From positions 3,637,580 to 3,701,579 of the forward strand of contig OX393569.1 of the NCBI GenBank assembly GCA_947652115.1: DNA of 64,000 nucleotides, read 5' to 3'. The notes beneath the pieces are model-generated. The model was not told the DNA's origin. It saw nothing but the letters and a program-made list of their open reading frames with translations, and searched no databases. Position numbers and translations under genes: made by a program. The DNA is from Blastomussa wellsi. Lineage: Eukaryota > Cnidaria > Anthozoa > Scleractinia > Plerogyridae. Positions 9,963-21,700 of the stretch are shown piece by piece; positions within the stretch are counted from its first letter, which is position 1, and each line of letters opens with the position of its first letter.

Positions 9963-12570
9963 CTGTTAGAGTTCAGTTCATCTGGTGACACAAATGTCAG
10001 TAAAGGCACCTTTTCATTCCATCGTTTGAAGGAGAATTTGAACTATTTCCATTCAACTATATATATATTTTTTTCTAATTGTGATACAACTGTGTGAATT
10101 TATCCCAGCTCAAGCAGCCTACCCACAGGACGTGTCAATTTACGACCAACCCGCTGTGTAATTAATTAGACGTGTGCAATAACCTTAGGTCAAAGTATAA
10201 TGCAAAACAATCGATTTACCGTCAGGGAACTTAAATGGCAAAGCTCCAGTGATTTTTCACCATGCTCCCATGTGATTTCTGCATGCTCTACCCCTCCTTA
10301 ACTCTGTGCCATTCCCTCATTGATAAAGAAACGAATTGAATGAGAAGTGCAAGCCGTTCTGTTTACTTGAACAAGATCGCTGAAAACTTTAAAAACTAAA
10401 CTATAACTTCATACCAGCATCAAACACCTGTCTCCTTAATAATAGCATTTAGTGACTAGGAGCTTTGCTACCCCTGGGGTTACTCCCTATGGTGGACTAT
10501 ACAGGGGAGTTTCTGGCTCGACAGGGGCAACTTTTGGCTGGTTGTACATGAAAAGTTAGGAGTTAACTGTTTTGCGAGCTGGAGTATGCAAAGGACCGCA
10601 AAAGGTCTCTGGAATCTTTCACCGAGCTGTAGATTCATTTGGTAAAAAATAAGAGATGGGGGGATAGAGCGGTTTTCAATTGCGTGTCGAAAGTAATTAG
10701 TGAACTGCTTTGGTTTTGCATTACTCGCGCATATTTTTCAACCAATCAGAAGTTAAACCAAGACCAATCATGACTAAGCGCGGACTTTTTCCCGCGCTTT
10801 TTGTCGGCTGTATGTAATTGCCTTAAGTTTTGATTGGATCACTGGTTTGTGACTGGCCAAAGTAATTACTCATACTTGCTCTACCCATTGGCTAGTCAGA
10901 AGTATCGACAGTTTTGTTGCCTTTACCGCTTCAGACTAATTGATTGACAATTTTTGTCACGCCGCGTTTCGACAAGCCAATCAGGACCCCCCTATAGCTA
11001 CAACAACGACGAAATCCTGTAATTAGCATTGAGCAGAAAATTCAAGAAAATATTTCTGCCGGAAAAAGCCAAAGATAAAAGAGGTGGGCCAAATTCCTAG
11101 TGTTATGATGTTGTCTTTGAATTGACTGGCGAGACTACCCTTGTACAACAATTTTGGCAACCTAGTCAATAATCAAAGGTCTACAGGGTTCAGCTGAGAC
11201 TTATTTATTTATCATGCAGATTTATGGTATTTACTTCGATATTGCACAGAGTATCTTCCCGTTTGACGTAACATATTGTTATTATATGTAAAGTGTTGTG
11301 TTAGTCCATTTACGTGGTTATTCATTTGAAAAGAAATTTTGTTTTTTCGGGGGTTCTGGTGTTTGGACATGCTGTGTCTTGCACTGGAGAGATTTTTAAA
11401 TCCAGCTGTTTTATTATGCATGTTGTTTCATGGGTTAACGAAAACCTTCAGTCACTCGTTTTGAAGGATTAATATTTAATGGCTGATTGATGTTCAGCTA
11501 TACTTTTCGTAGTTTGGGCAATACCAAACAGCATGACGTTAGTTTCTATTCAGAATGTATTTCGTTAGTTTTATTCACAATATATTTTACTATATTTTGA
11601 ACAAGATAGTTATTTTCATCATGGGGTCTCTTTGAGATTGCTGTTCTGTTAACAAAGACGGCTCAATATTAGAGACATTCGAAATACACATTCCGGCCGA
11701 GCCTCAAGAGTGAAGTCAAAGGACCATGAAGACATATAAACCGGTAAGTGGATGATATTTGAGTGGGTTGCAGGAATCCGTGATAAATTTATGATGATCA
11801 ATGTAGCATTGGTAATGGTTCCTCATCTTGATGGACTAATTATAAGCACAAAAGACAGCTTTTAACGTTGAAAGGAAAAGTCGACGGAAGGCAGGTGTTT
11901 GTATTAAAATGACAATGTGAAAGTTCACTAAAATGTTAACAGCTTTTTAAACTATCAGTTCCCTATGTCGCGTTTGAGTTTGGAAAGCCATGTTTTTCTT
12001 CTGTTGTGAAATTTTCAAACTGAAAGTTACGGTAAATTAATGGTGTGCATGCTAATGCAATTCGGCTGAATAAGCAGAAAATGAAGAAAGTACAGTACCA
12101 TTGCCATTAGTGTGTCATAATACAAAAATTAAGAATGTTGCTGCTTCTTAATAACCTGAACTTTGCTTGGTCTTAGATTAATTTTTGGTTAATTGACAAA
12201 ATCCTCCATCACACGAGCATAGGCGTACGGCAACTTCGGACTTGGGGGAGGGGGGGGGGGCTTTAACTTCCCTGCCCGGGAATTTTCGAATGTTCTAGCA
12301 TTAACCGGTATACAACCTCCCAAACATTGCTACTACTGTTCCCCGAATCCTGGGCTTTTTGCCTGAAAAATGCCGACAATTTTCGAAACTGGTGGGGGGG
12401 GGGGGGGAGGCTGCATGCAAGCTTCCGTCCCCGGCTCTTTTGAAAGACACCTTGCACTTGTATCGAAGATAGAGGGAGGGGCGCAGGAGGGGGAGGTTGT
12501 ATGTAAACTGACATGTCTGTACAAGCTCAAAGGTATGAGTATTCAGCAAAATAGGTCTCTTGTAACAAAC
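9963..12570. other. Non-coding interval apart from one MITE
   Basis: No domain-bearing ORF is seen. ATGAAGACATATAAACCG followed by a strong donor GTAAGT at about 11729 could be a short first coding exon, but nothing links it to a gene. G-runs occur at about 12245 and 12391. Confidence 0.35.
10669..10870. repeat. Interspersed MITE, GCGGTTTTCAATTG family, copy 1
   Basis: It shares GGTTTTCA(A/C)TTG, AAAGTAATTA, TTTGGTTTTGCAT and GTTTTGATTGGATCACTGG blocks, in the same order, with the element at 59500-59670. Two copies in one window support a dispersed family. Confidence 0.6.
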
Positions 12571-12577
12571 GGTCACA

Positions 12578-12610
<33 letters not shown>

Positions 12611-12709
12611 TATTGTTATTCCTGCAGTGGGACATCCAAACAAAGCGACCTCAGCCAGTCAAGCTTGACTTTTCTTTGTTTTGGATGTCCCAGTGCGGGA
12701 ATAATAATA

Positions 12710-12742
<33 letters not shown>

Positions 12743-12749
12743 TGTGACC
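12571..12749. repeat. Long hairpin element with about 75-bp arms
   Basis: Arms 12571-12645 and 12674-12749 are near-perfect reverse complements, beginning GGTCACATGGTACAAAATCC. A 28-bp loop contains CAGTCAAGCTTGACTTTT. The open frames across it are by-products of the palindrome. Confidence 0.8.
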
Positions 12750-13229
12750 TATACGGAAAGTAATTATTGGTGGGTGAGATCATGAATAATTTTAAAGCTG
12801 TGAACTTATTAGGTATCATATGGCGTTTTCGAATGGATTCCGTCTAAAATTGAGAATTGAAAAATATCTGGCATTTTGGCCTGGAATAAGTTTAAGGGCT
12901 TCAGGAAGAGAGTGGCACCAAAAGAGAAAGAGAGCGAGTACCTTCTTCTCCTTTCGGATTCACGATTTTACTTACCCTCAAACTGATTTTCAAACGTTAC
13001 ATTCCCTTTGTTCACAACAGACTGAGATAGTAAACTCAATAAAATAAACGTAAGTTAAGTAAAAGCGAAAGAGTTGGAACATGCCAAAAAATAAACTTTT
13101 AAAAGCACCGCAAACAATGTACATAAATACTGAAAAGGCACCGTAGGACATCGTACTAGTAACAGGCACCGTAGTAATTCGGAATACATTTCTTGCAGAT
13201 ATTTGTACTCCGCAGCTGGGACAGGAAAA

Positions 13230-13463
13230 ATGGCGGAAATTGACAAACTAAGGTTTTTGAAAGAAAGCGCTAATAAGTCGATGACACTAAGCAACTTTGG
13301 GAACTTGAAGAATTCTGAGTCCTCAGTCCCTACAGAGAATCGTGCCTATGCCGATTTCGCACACCAGTTGGCGGGATGCCCTGCCACTGAGCAACAGAAC
13401 GCTCACTGCGGCTCGGGAGATGAGAATTTCTCAAAGTACCGCGCAAAAACTCATTATGGCTGA
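13230..13463 (+). CDS. Small unassigned ORF (77 aa)
   Basis: It starts at AAAATGG, a good animal initiation context, and encodes MAEIDKLRFLKESANKS followed by a polar, serine- and asparagine-rich sequence with no recognised domain, signal peptide or membrane segment. Composition looks more coding-like than its surroundings, but there is no splice or family support. It could be a chance ORF. Confidence 0.22.
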   Translation: MAEIDKLRFLKESANKSMTLSNFGNLKNSESSVPTENRAYADFAHQLAGCPATEQQNAHCGSGDENFSKYRAKTHYG

Positions 13464-16400
13464 TGGTAAAGGAAATAGCATAGACAACAAAAAGGTTGAA
13501 TGCCGGATTGAAGCCGTAGGCAAATTGTTCAGGATTTTAGAGAACTCTTATCAGTTTCCTGTGTCCTTTTCCTAACAAGCACCACAATGAATGCCCAGCA
13601 GCGTAAATATAGAGGCTCTGGCAGTACTCCATGCGTATTCGATCAGTTTTGATGCGCTATCGCCGCATGTGCGACGCGACTATAAATCCTTTGGCAATGA
13701 CAGGAAGACAATCTCTCAAAAAGCCCTGCAAAGCTTTTGTGTTATCGATTTTCAATAATTACGAAATTTCGGCCCAAACAACGTCTCCCTAGGAGAAGAA
13801 GCCTGACAATCGAAATGCACAGCAGCAGAATATTACAACCGTTGACCACGACATGGGTCGAGTGGGAGTTGCACTGAATAATGCATGAACTTTGATTAAG
13901 TGAAACAATTTATTTTTAATCGTTGTAGTCAATGGTAGAACGGTAATCGTACTCTATTCATTCATGTTCTCGGCCAAGAACTTCAATGTTGTCCTCCTAG
14001 GATGCCATAAAAGAGAACGACCTCACTGAAGGATGAAAGTTTGGAGCGATTTATTGTACAAGGTCGGTTTAGTAGTAAAAAGTAGCTGTATCATATGTAG
14101 TGTATGTTTTAGAGATTGCGGTCGTTGCCGAACTGATGTTCAAGCTCAAGTAGCGGAAAATACATCAACTAAGATTGATTAGGAGTTTAAAACATGATAT
14201 TCGTTTATTGACGGATCTAAAAACGTTGTCGGTTTTTAATAGCGGAGAAACCAGACGTTCTTGTGAAGTTAGGATCTGAATCCCAGACAGGATTCATTGG
14301 TCTAAAATCAGCCGAGTTTCATGTGTTTATAATTCGCATTCGGATTCCCTGACAAAACGCTGGACTTCTGTGATTTAAAAACCATTGTCGCACTGATGTT
14401 TGATGATGCAATAAAATATCGGCGATCGGCTTACATACTCGATGTGTCCAAAAACAGTTTACTTACAGAAAAAGGAATCAGATAGCTAGTATCTCAATGT
14501 CACTCACAATCATAAATTAACATTTCCCTATTCAGTTGCGCAAAAGAATGTGAATAAGACTTCACGGCTCGCAGTTTACAACTTGATTCTATTTCCCTTA
14601 TTCGAATCAGCTGTGTTTGTGATGACTCCCCCCCAAACGTAACAATCAATTTCAGCTTTCTTTTAATATTTAACGAGATGACGGTATTCATATCTTGGAA
14701 ATTTATTTGTAAATTTTAGTTCGCCGCCAGCGTAGAGTAGGGAGAACACGAGCGAATAATTTTTCGTTTCTAAGTTTTTGATATTTTTTGCCACTGTTAT
14801 AAGGACTGGCTTTTATAGCGCGCTGATAAGCATCAAGACAACGATTTTCCTGACTATCAGTGACTATAGCTAGTCAATCGAACCTACTGGCGAAACCATC
14901 TGTCAGCGAGATTGTGGTGTCTAAAAGGTTAAGAGGCCAGCCATTCGTTATTCCAAGCCCGGTTTCAAAGTACTTTTAAGAACCAAATGCCCGAGAAAAG
15001 AACCACGTTGTTGATGAAGCAGGTTAGTGTCCTAACTGATTCTGATGCTGTTTTCTGTTTTAGTAAATATCATATCGAGATTTGTTCTATAATCATCACA
15101 ATCAGTGATGTAATATCCCAAAGTTATTAGAGAATTATAAAATAAATCAGTGTTAGAAGGAAACGACATTCGCACCAAACAAAGACTTTAACACAAAAAC
15201 AAATTTTCCATAGCGAAACTGAGAATCTGAGAACGAAAGTGATAGTCCCTCACAGTTAGCGATTTTGTGTGCCCACGCGACTCGATTGAATTTATTAAAA
15301 ATAAAATTCATTGCCATAAAGGTTACTGACTAGGAAACTGACCGAAAACCAAGGTCAAGTTAAATCTTTCGCAAGTGCGGAATCGATTATTCAAGTCTAT
15401 GACGACAGGTCGATCACAAAGACTAATTTTGCACAAATACATCATTGATAGCTCAGTAAAAAATTCAAGAAGAGAAATTGTCAACAACAAATGAAACTCC
15501 ATCTAACCTTGCAGTAAAACCTGAGTTTGATTTTGACATTCGGACATACCTGATCTAAGAATGATTGGCTAAAATACATCAACTTATTTCTGACATAAAT
15601 AATCGAAAATTGTAGATAGCCTAAAAACATTGTTGCCCTTCATTGTTATGCGTTTTTGAAATCACGTTTTCATATTCTTATTCCAATTATCCAAAAAGGT
15701 TCATACGCAGGTAATTTGGCGAGGCGCTTATGTGGGCGCCCCGCTGTGTGTCTTTGAGTCTTCCTGTAGATCAGTGACAGTTGTTTTGTCGTTTTATAAA
15801 AACCAGCTGATCAACATATTGCCCTGACACTAGCGAAAATGTTTTAAGATAAAATGACTTCCATGACCCTTTCATTTCAACAAACTTTTTCTTATCAGGT
15901 TAGGTACAGTTTTAATTGTTACTTTTCATTTCTAGTTCTATATAGGACCTGTTAATTTAATAATCTCGGTTTTATTCAAACTGTAATGTTTTTCGCCTGG
16001 GGATTTTCGATGTCATGTTGCCAAGGTAGGCTATTCAAAACAACTCTATTAAAAGTTGAATTGAGCAAAATGCTGTAATTACAATCCTCTTCTGATGATG
16101 TTAAAGATGTGTTCAACCTCACTCCGTGTTTCGTCTTGAGGAAAAAAATTTCCTGACTATATCCTTTCCATATAAATGTTTGGAGTATCGTATTATTACG
16201 ACAAAATCCCTGTTGAATCCGGCGAGTTTCTTATTTGCTCTGTACTTCAGGGTTCTGATGACATCTGCATTGACCAAGCACCCGCAGGCTTGTCTTGGAA
16301 TGTAGCGAAAAATATATATATATTTGTTATCTTTTGTTATTTTTTATTGCAAAACCGACACACTACATGCAATGTACTATACCATTCACAATTCGCTACT

Positions 16401-16739
16401 ATTACTAACCCTATATATCACGAAAAGATATAAAATATCTTCGGGTGATTTTGATCAGTAGGCCGATGTAGTAAACTGCTTGTCCAGTACATTTGCAATC
16501 CTGCTTCCGCGGTACACTTTACCTGATTGTTTGAAAATTGAAGCCGATTGACTCCAAATTTGGAATTATATACTATATTCCTTTTTGTCAGTAACAGCGT
16601 TTTCGCTGAAAATTGAAAATCACATTTTGTATATTCAATTTCAATTTTTTGCTTTGATTTTATCGTTTAATTTTTTTTATCAAGCCTTAAATCTGACTTC
16701 AAAAAAAAAACGGAAACTATGCTTAAGAAATAACGTGTG

Positions 16740-16930
16740 TGCTGATTGTCCTGATTCCATTCGAGATAGAACGCTTGAGAAGGGAGGAAAACCCTCGAAG
16801 CGAGGAGAGAACCAACAACAAACCCAACCCACATACGGCACCTGGTTCCGGCAGGTTGGAATCGAACCCGGGCCACATTGGCTCTCACCAGCCCCGCTCC
16901 CTCGATCACTGCGCCACCCTCCCGACCCCC
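16740..16930 (-). mobile_element. tRNA-derived SINE, family A
   Basis: Read on the minus strand, the 5' head has an A box (GGTGGCGCAGTGATCGAG) and a B box (GGGTTCGATTCC), then a body with TATGTGGGTTG...GTTGGTTCTCTCCTCGCT. The same head and body occur at 47068-47275 on the plus strand, so this is one SINE family. Confidence 0.7.
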
Positions 16931-17195
16931 AGACTGAACCATGTGCGACGTAATTGTCCGAGATCAGATGTCAATCAAGCCATCACGCGTTTCGATGAAG
17001 TAACCAGACAAGAAAATTTAATCGCGTGAGAGAAGCGTAATCTCTTTTTAACAGTGTAGATTGAAACGAGAAAAGAACCATACACCCCGCCCCCCTAGAC
17101 AAGGCAAAAAAGAATTGACTCTGAGCTTGCTGACATATTACAGGCACCAACCAATAGCGAAGCTCCATCTGTCTGTATGTGAACAACACACGACC

Positions 17196-17310
17196 AACAA
17201 TTCCTTGATTCGCTCCGACGAAGGGCTAACGCTCGAAACATCAGCTCTCGAATCTCCTTACGGTGGCCAATTCACATTATCAACCCAGTTGATAAAACCA
17301 AATTATATTA
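17196..17310 (+). mobile_element. Penelope-like terminal fragment with hammerhead-like motif
   Basis: GACGAAGGGCTAACGCTCGAAA at 17219-17240 resembles a hammerhead core: a CUGANGA-like box (here CCGACGA), stem II GGGC/GCTC, then GAAA. It is enclosed by GATTCG...CGAATC as a possible stem I. It is followed by TTACGGTGGCCAATTC and ATCAACCCAGTTGATAAAA, also present at 31616-31703. Hammerhead-bearing terminal repeats are known in Penelope-like elements. The core U is replaced by C, so activity is doubtful. Confidence 0.45.
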
Positions 17311-18041
17311 ATAAAAACACTGAAGAACAGTTCAAAACTCTTGCCAACTCCGCAATTAATTACAAAACGTTCTTTGTCAGTAGAAGCAAATGTCTATCCA
17401 TGTTGTAACCACGCAAACACTCGTTGTATAATTAATGTATATTTAATATTTTATTTGTTGTTACGTTTGTCCTTCTTGTCACGATTCTTTCAACAAAATA
17501 TATTTCGCTCATTATTACAGTCAAAAAGTTTGACGTAACACGATAAAATGTCAAAAAAGTTATTTTTGTTTGAATTAACAGGTTATATTGTTAGCCAATA
17601 TTAAGACCTGACTTATATAAATAATTTTTGTTTTCAACTTCTATTTCTAAAAGAATAGAGTTACTTGTTTTGTTATTTCATTGATGATTAGAAAATAGCA
17701 ACATGTTCTCAAAATAACTAGGCAACTGAAAACTGCGTCGGGAAAACTGGCACTGAAAACAAGAGCGATCGACGCCTCCATTTTAAAATGTTCTTTGAAA
17801 AGTAGCTGCGTAACACGCGAAGAATTTGCCCAATTTGCTCTTGGGCAGAAACAACCATTTTTTGCAAAAATGCAAGGTAAATTTGGCACGAAATAAGTCA
17901 ACGTGAACGATGAAAAAGTTTCAGACCTGCCTTAATTTCATTACGTCAGTGACGTTCTTATGCAAATTGTTCAGGAGAAAGTGTGTATGTTAGCAACAAT
18001 TTCATTAGAGTCACTGGTAGTTTCTGTTCGTTCATAATTCC

Positions 18042-18203
18042 GTTTCAATTCGGCAATGCAGTTATTGAGAAGCAGTAACAAAAGCCGGAAAATCGGTTTC
18101 AATTCGGCAATGCTGTTATTGAGAAGCGGTCACAAAAGCCGGAAAATCGGTTTCAATTCGGCAATGCTGTTATCGAGAAGCGGTCACAAAAGCCGGAAAA
18201 TCA
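18042..18203. repeat. 54-bp minisatellite, three units
   Basis: Three head-to-tail units starting at 18042, 18096 and 18150, each beginning GTTTCAATTCGGCAATGC and containing CACAAAAGCCGGAAAATC. The period is a multiple of three, so an apparent ORF runs through; it has no other sign of being a gene. Confidence 0.85.
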
Positions 18204-18732
18204 GCAAACAAAGCTGTTTGAGGGGAGTTTTCTTATTAAGCGTTAACACTTGCCTTAAAAGCTTAAATTGATATCGTTACAAAAGAATTGGAAAATTTGG
18301 CCGGACAAACAACATTTTAAACACACGCAGTTTTCCCCTTGCTGTTGCAAGCTGTGAAAGGCTTTGTTTCAAACATCTCGAAAGACTGGTGTGCATTAAC
18401 GTGACGTGAGTGGTGAAAAAATATTGGGGGTAAAATTGATGGAAAAAATCGAATTTTCGCTTTATCTTTAATAAATAGTTTTCTTTACAATTGGTTTCTT
18501 CGGGGACTGAAGCATAACATAATAAAGAGAAGCAGGTGATTTGCTTGGGCAGGGATCGAAAGTCTTATTTATGCAAAACTTTTTCTTTACGTGATAATGA
18601 ATAATTTCGTATTTATTACAGATATTACAAAATTAATTAGACCTTACTTGGCTTACGATCTTCGAGCTTAGGTTATCTTTCTGCGTTTCCGTTGCCTTTT
18701 GCAAACAAACATGTCTAATATCGCAACTGTTC

Positions 18733-21700
18733 GTGGGGGCACGATCAGAAGAGTTTTGCGGACAGAATACTCACAGGAAAGTCAATCAAGTACCGTCGCC
18801 CGTTTTTGACTGCAACTCGGCCGGTGATTCTGACCCCCAAGACATGAATTACGATGAAGACAGATACAAAAGGGAAACCCTCGAAAAGGTACGTATTCGT
18901 TTGTTGACAGGAATTTATATTACAGAAACTAGCATGTAGTTTACCGAACCAAGCTCTATTTTTCTTTTCATTCCACGGATATACGGGAAAGCATATTACA
19001 AGTTGCATTGCCTATTCGTACTTTCAACTGGCCACAGTCTTGCCGAACAGTAGATATGGTGGATGCTGAATCTTTTATCCTCAGAGAAGAAAAATCAAGG
19101 ACGTTCAGTAATTTCATTGTTACTCCTTTTATACTTACGACTCGCTAAGCTAGGAAAAAGTAGTTAGAATTCAACACCGGAAATTTGTTTTGCCTGTGCT
19201 TTGATAGATCTGTAACTGACCGCGCGTACTATTTTGTCTCAAAGTGATCTCGCTTGCGAAAACAGTCCTACAAAGATGAAACTATTAACTTTATTCGGGA
19301 GAAAAATGTATAAAAAAGTTTCATGATCTTCTTCTCCGATTATTGACGCATTCAGTAAACGTCGTGCGATTAATTTGTAGGGGACCCGTCGATTCCAGCT
19401 GATACTCCAGAAAATAAATTAAAGAATGATTTGCGGTCTGCATGAAGACTTTAAACCAAACAATGTTATTTGTTTGGCAAATACGTGAAGTGTTGATGAG
19501 ATGCGGAGAGTTCCGACCCGTTGCCTAACAAAGGAGAAGCGTTCTTGTCCCTAATCATTATTAGTCTTAAGTTTTTCAAACGAAAAGATATTTAACTTTG
19601 ATGTCTGAGCAAATTTCGTATTTGTTTACCTTACATCTCGTTCTAGAATATACCTTCAACCAATAGTAGTTTGCAATAGAAAGCTGCTAAATGATGCCGT
19701 GTACAAAGTTCAACGTTGCGAGGAAACCGTCATGTCCACAATACATTTAGGATACTGAGTTGAATTCAGCAAGAATTCTTGTAAAATTTAATTCTCTCTT
19801 GGTAGGTTCTTGCAAATGAAATTACAAAAGAAAAGGCGTTAATTAAAAAATTGAATGCAAGCAATTTTTAGAAAATTCTTGACGTTTGCCATAAGCGCTT
19901 ACTAGATATATTTGCCTGAAAGTCCTAAAAACACAACACGCTGACTCTACGCCATTAAAGTGGCGTTGCCCGTGGCAATGATTCTAATCATCCATTGAAA
20001 GATGTTATGAAATAACCTGATTCTTAATGAAAGATTGACAGATTAAACCTGTTTCGTTGTTTGTGATAAATACATAACAATTTTACGATAGGCACGCAAC
20101 GTTAACCCGTGCCTTCCACTGTCTCGGGGGTATCCTCTGTAAAAAAAATATTGTTCAAAACCTGATGTGACCGTGGCAGAGCCGAGAGAGACCAAATTAA
20201 TTGTTTCATGTTATTGTTATTATTACTTCTAATTTGCATGTCAGACAAAATCAAATCATTGTACGTGTAGTATTAATATTAGTATTAGTTTAAAAACATA
20301 TATTAGTTAGTTTAAGTCTTCAGTTCCGAAAATAACAATTACTTTAAACATATAGAAGTTAAATTATGAAACTACATTTGAATTGTGCAGGCAGGTCTTC
20401 ACACAGACAGCATATCCCTTACAACATCTTAAAATAGCTGACTGTTTTGGAGGCACGAGCTGTCTTTAAGTAATCCTATGACCGTATGATCACTAAAGTA
20501 ATATTTAGTCGACGCAACAGGAGGATTTCAGACTTTCACATACTTTGGCACCTCGCCGGCAGGACATAATGAAGAGCCAAGTTAAACGTCTGTGTTGGAA
20601 CTTAGCGGCCCATCAGGCCGGAGCTTATATCAGTTACCTTACCATGAAGAAGTATTTCTCCCCCTGGATGGAGGATAGGTTATCTCAAGGTTCACCCAGG
20701 GAATGAATTCGTTGGTGCCCATTTATACACTTGAGTAGAGAGAGTTTCGTGTCTTGCCCAAGAATGCAACTCAGTTTCCCGGCTAAGGCTGGAACCCTGA
20801 CCGCACGATCCGGAGTTCAGTGCACTGATATAAGACCACCGCGCTTACTGACCAAGGGCCAAGGGAAAATATGTTCGTTGTGACAACGAATTCGTTCTAT
20901 CGGGATTCTTTACCAAAATATTTTTCTACTACTGGGGCGAAGAATATCGTTCGTTAGACCAAGGTCTACGTTCCGGAGTCCTCGCTAGATCGCGTGAATT
21001 ACAGATAACAACTTGAAACATTTTCACGTTAAACTTTAGTTCTCAGTCATTTGCAACATTTTGCTTGGTGATTACAAAATCAGATTCAGGATAAAATGAA
21101 CAGAAAAGTCAATATTCGCCTTACCAGTAATTCTGATTATAGAAAATCACAACTACTTAGGAATCACGTTTAACGAGGAAGAAAGCGGCTATTTCATGTT
21201 TTACTACTGGAAAATACGGCTAATCACGAGTCATGAAAATACCGCCGATCAACAAAGTGCCGCCGACCGTTTTGCTCAGTTGGTAGGGCGGACCGCCACA
21301 GTGCGAGAGCTCTCGGGTTCGATTCCCAGACAGGTCCAACGCTCTGGGCCATAAAGTAACTGAGGAGAACGTGTTTCCTTTGCAATCACATCTGCAAATG
21401 GTTAGATGCTCTAGTCTTCGCAAAGAGTGGGGCATAGTCTGTTGTGGTGTGAAGGGCGGGGTGGGAAAATGCTCGGGCATATTAGCATAGTATTGCTAGA
21501 GGCCTAACAAGCCTCATCAACCCGAGGGTAAATAAAGGTATAAAGGTATGAATAAATTTTTTTTATAACGCTCAACAAAACTCTACATTTGTCTCTAGAA
21601 TCATTACGATATGAAATGAATGACGCATTCTCTGACAGGCTTTTCCCAAATTTCCTTTATATCTAAATACGCCATTGTTAATTATTGCCAAGGAGTTATG

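Larger units (their letters stand above)
12750..18041. other. Mostly empty interval
   Basis: Apart from the small ORF at 13230, the SINE at about 16740 and the Penelope-like end at 17196, I see no gene. An ATG followed by 11 codons and a donor (MPEKRTTLLMKQ|GTTAGT, ending at about 15022) could be a first exon of the + strand gene downstream; there is no proof. Confidence 0.35.

Noticed and set aside
12370..12747. 125-codon + strand ORF
   Set aside because: It begins in a G-run and runs through both arms of the 12571-12749 hairpin; no domain or splice support.
21282..21335. Possible functional tRNA gene
   Set aside because: A and B boxes are present but no full cloverleaf closes, and the unit continues into a SINE body with a repeated tail.
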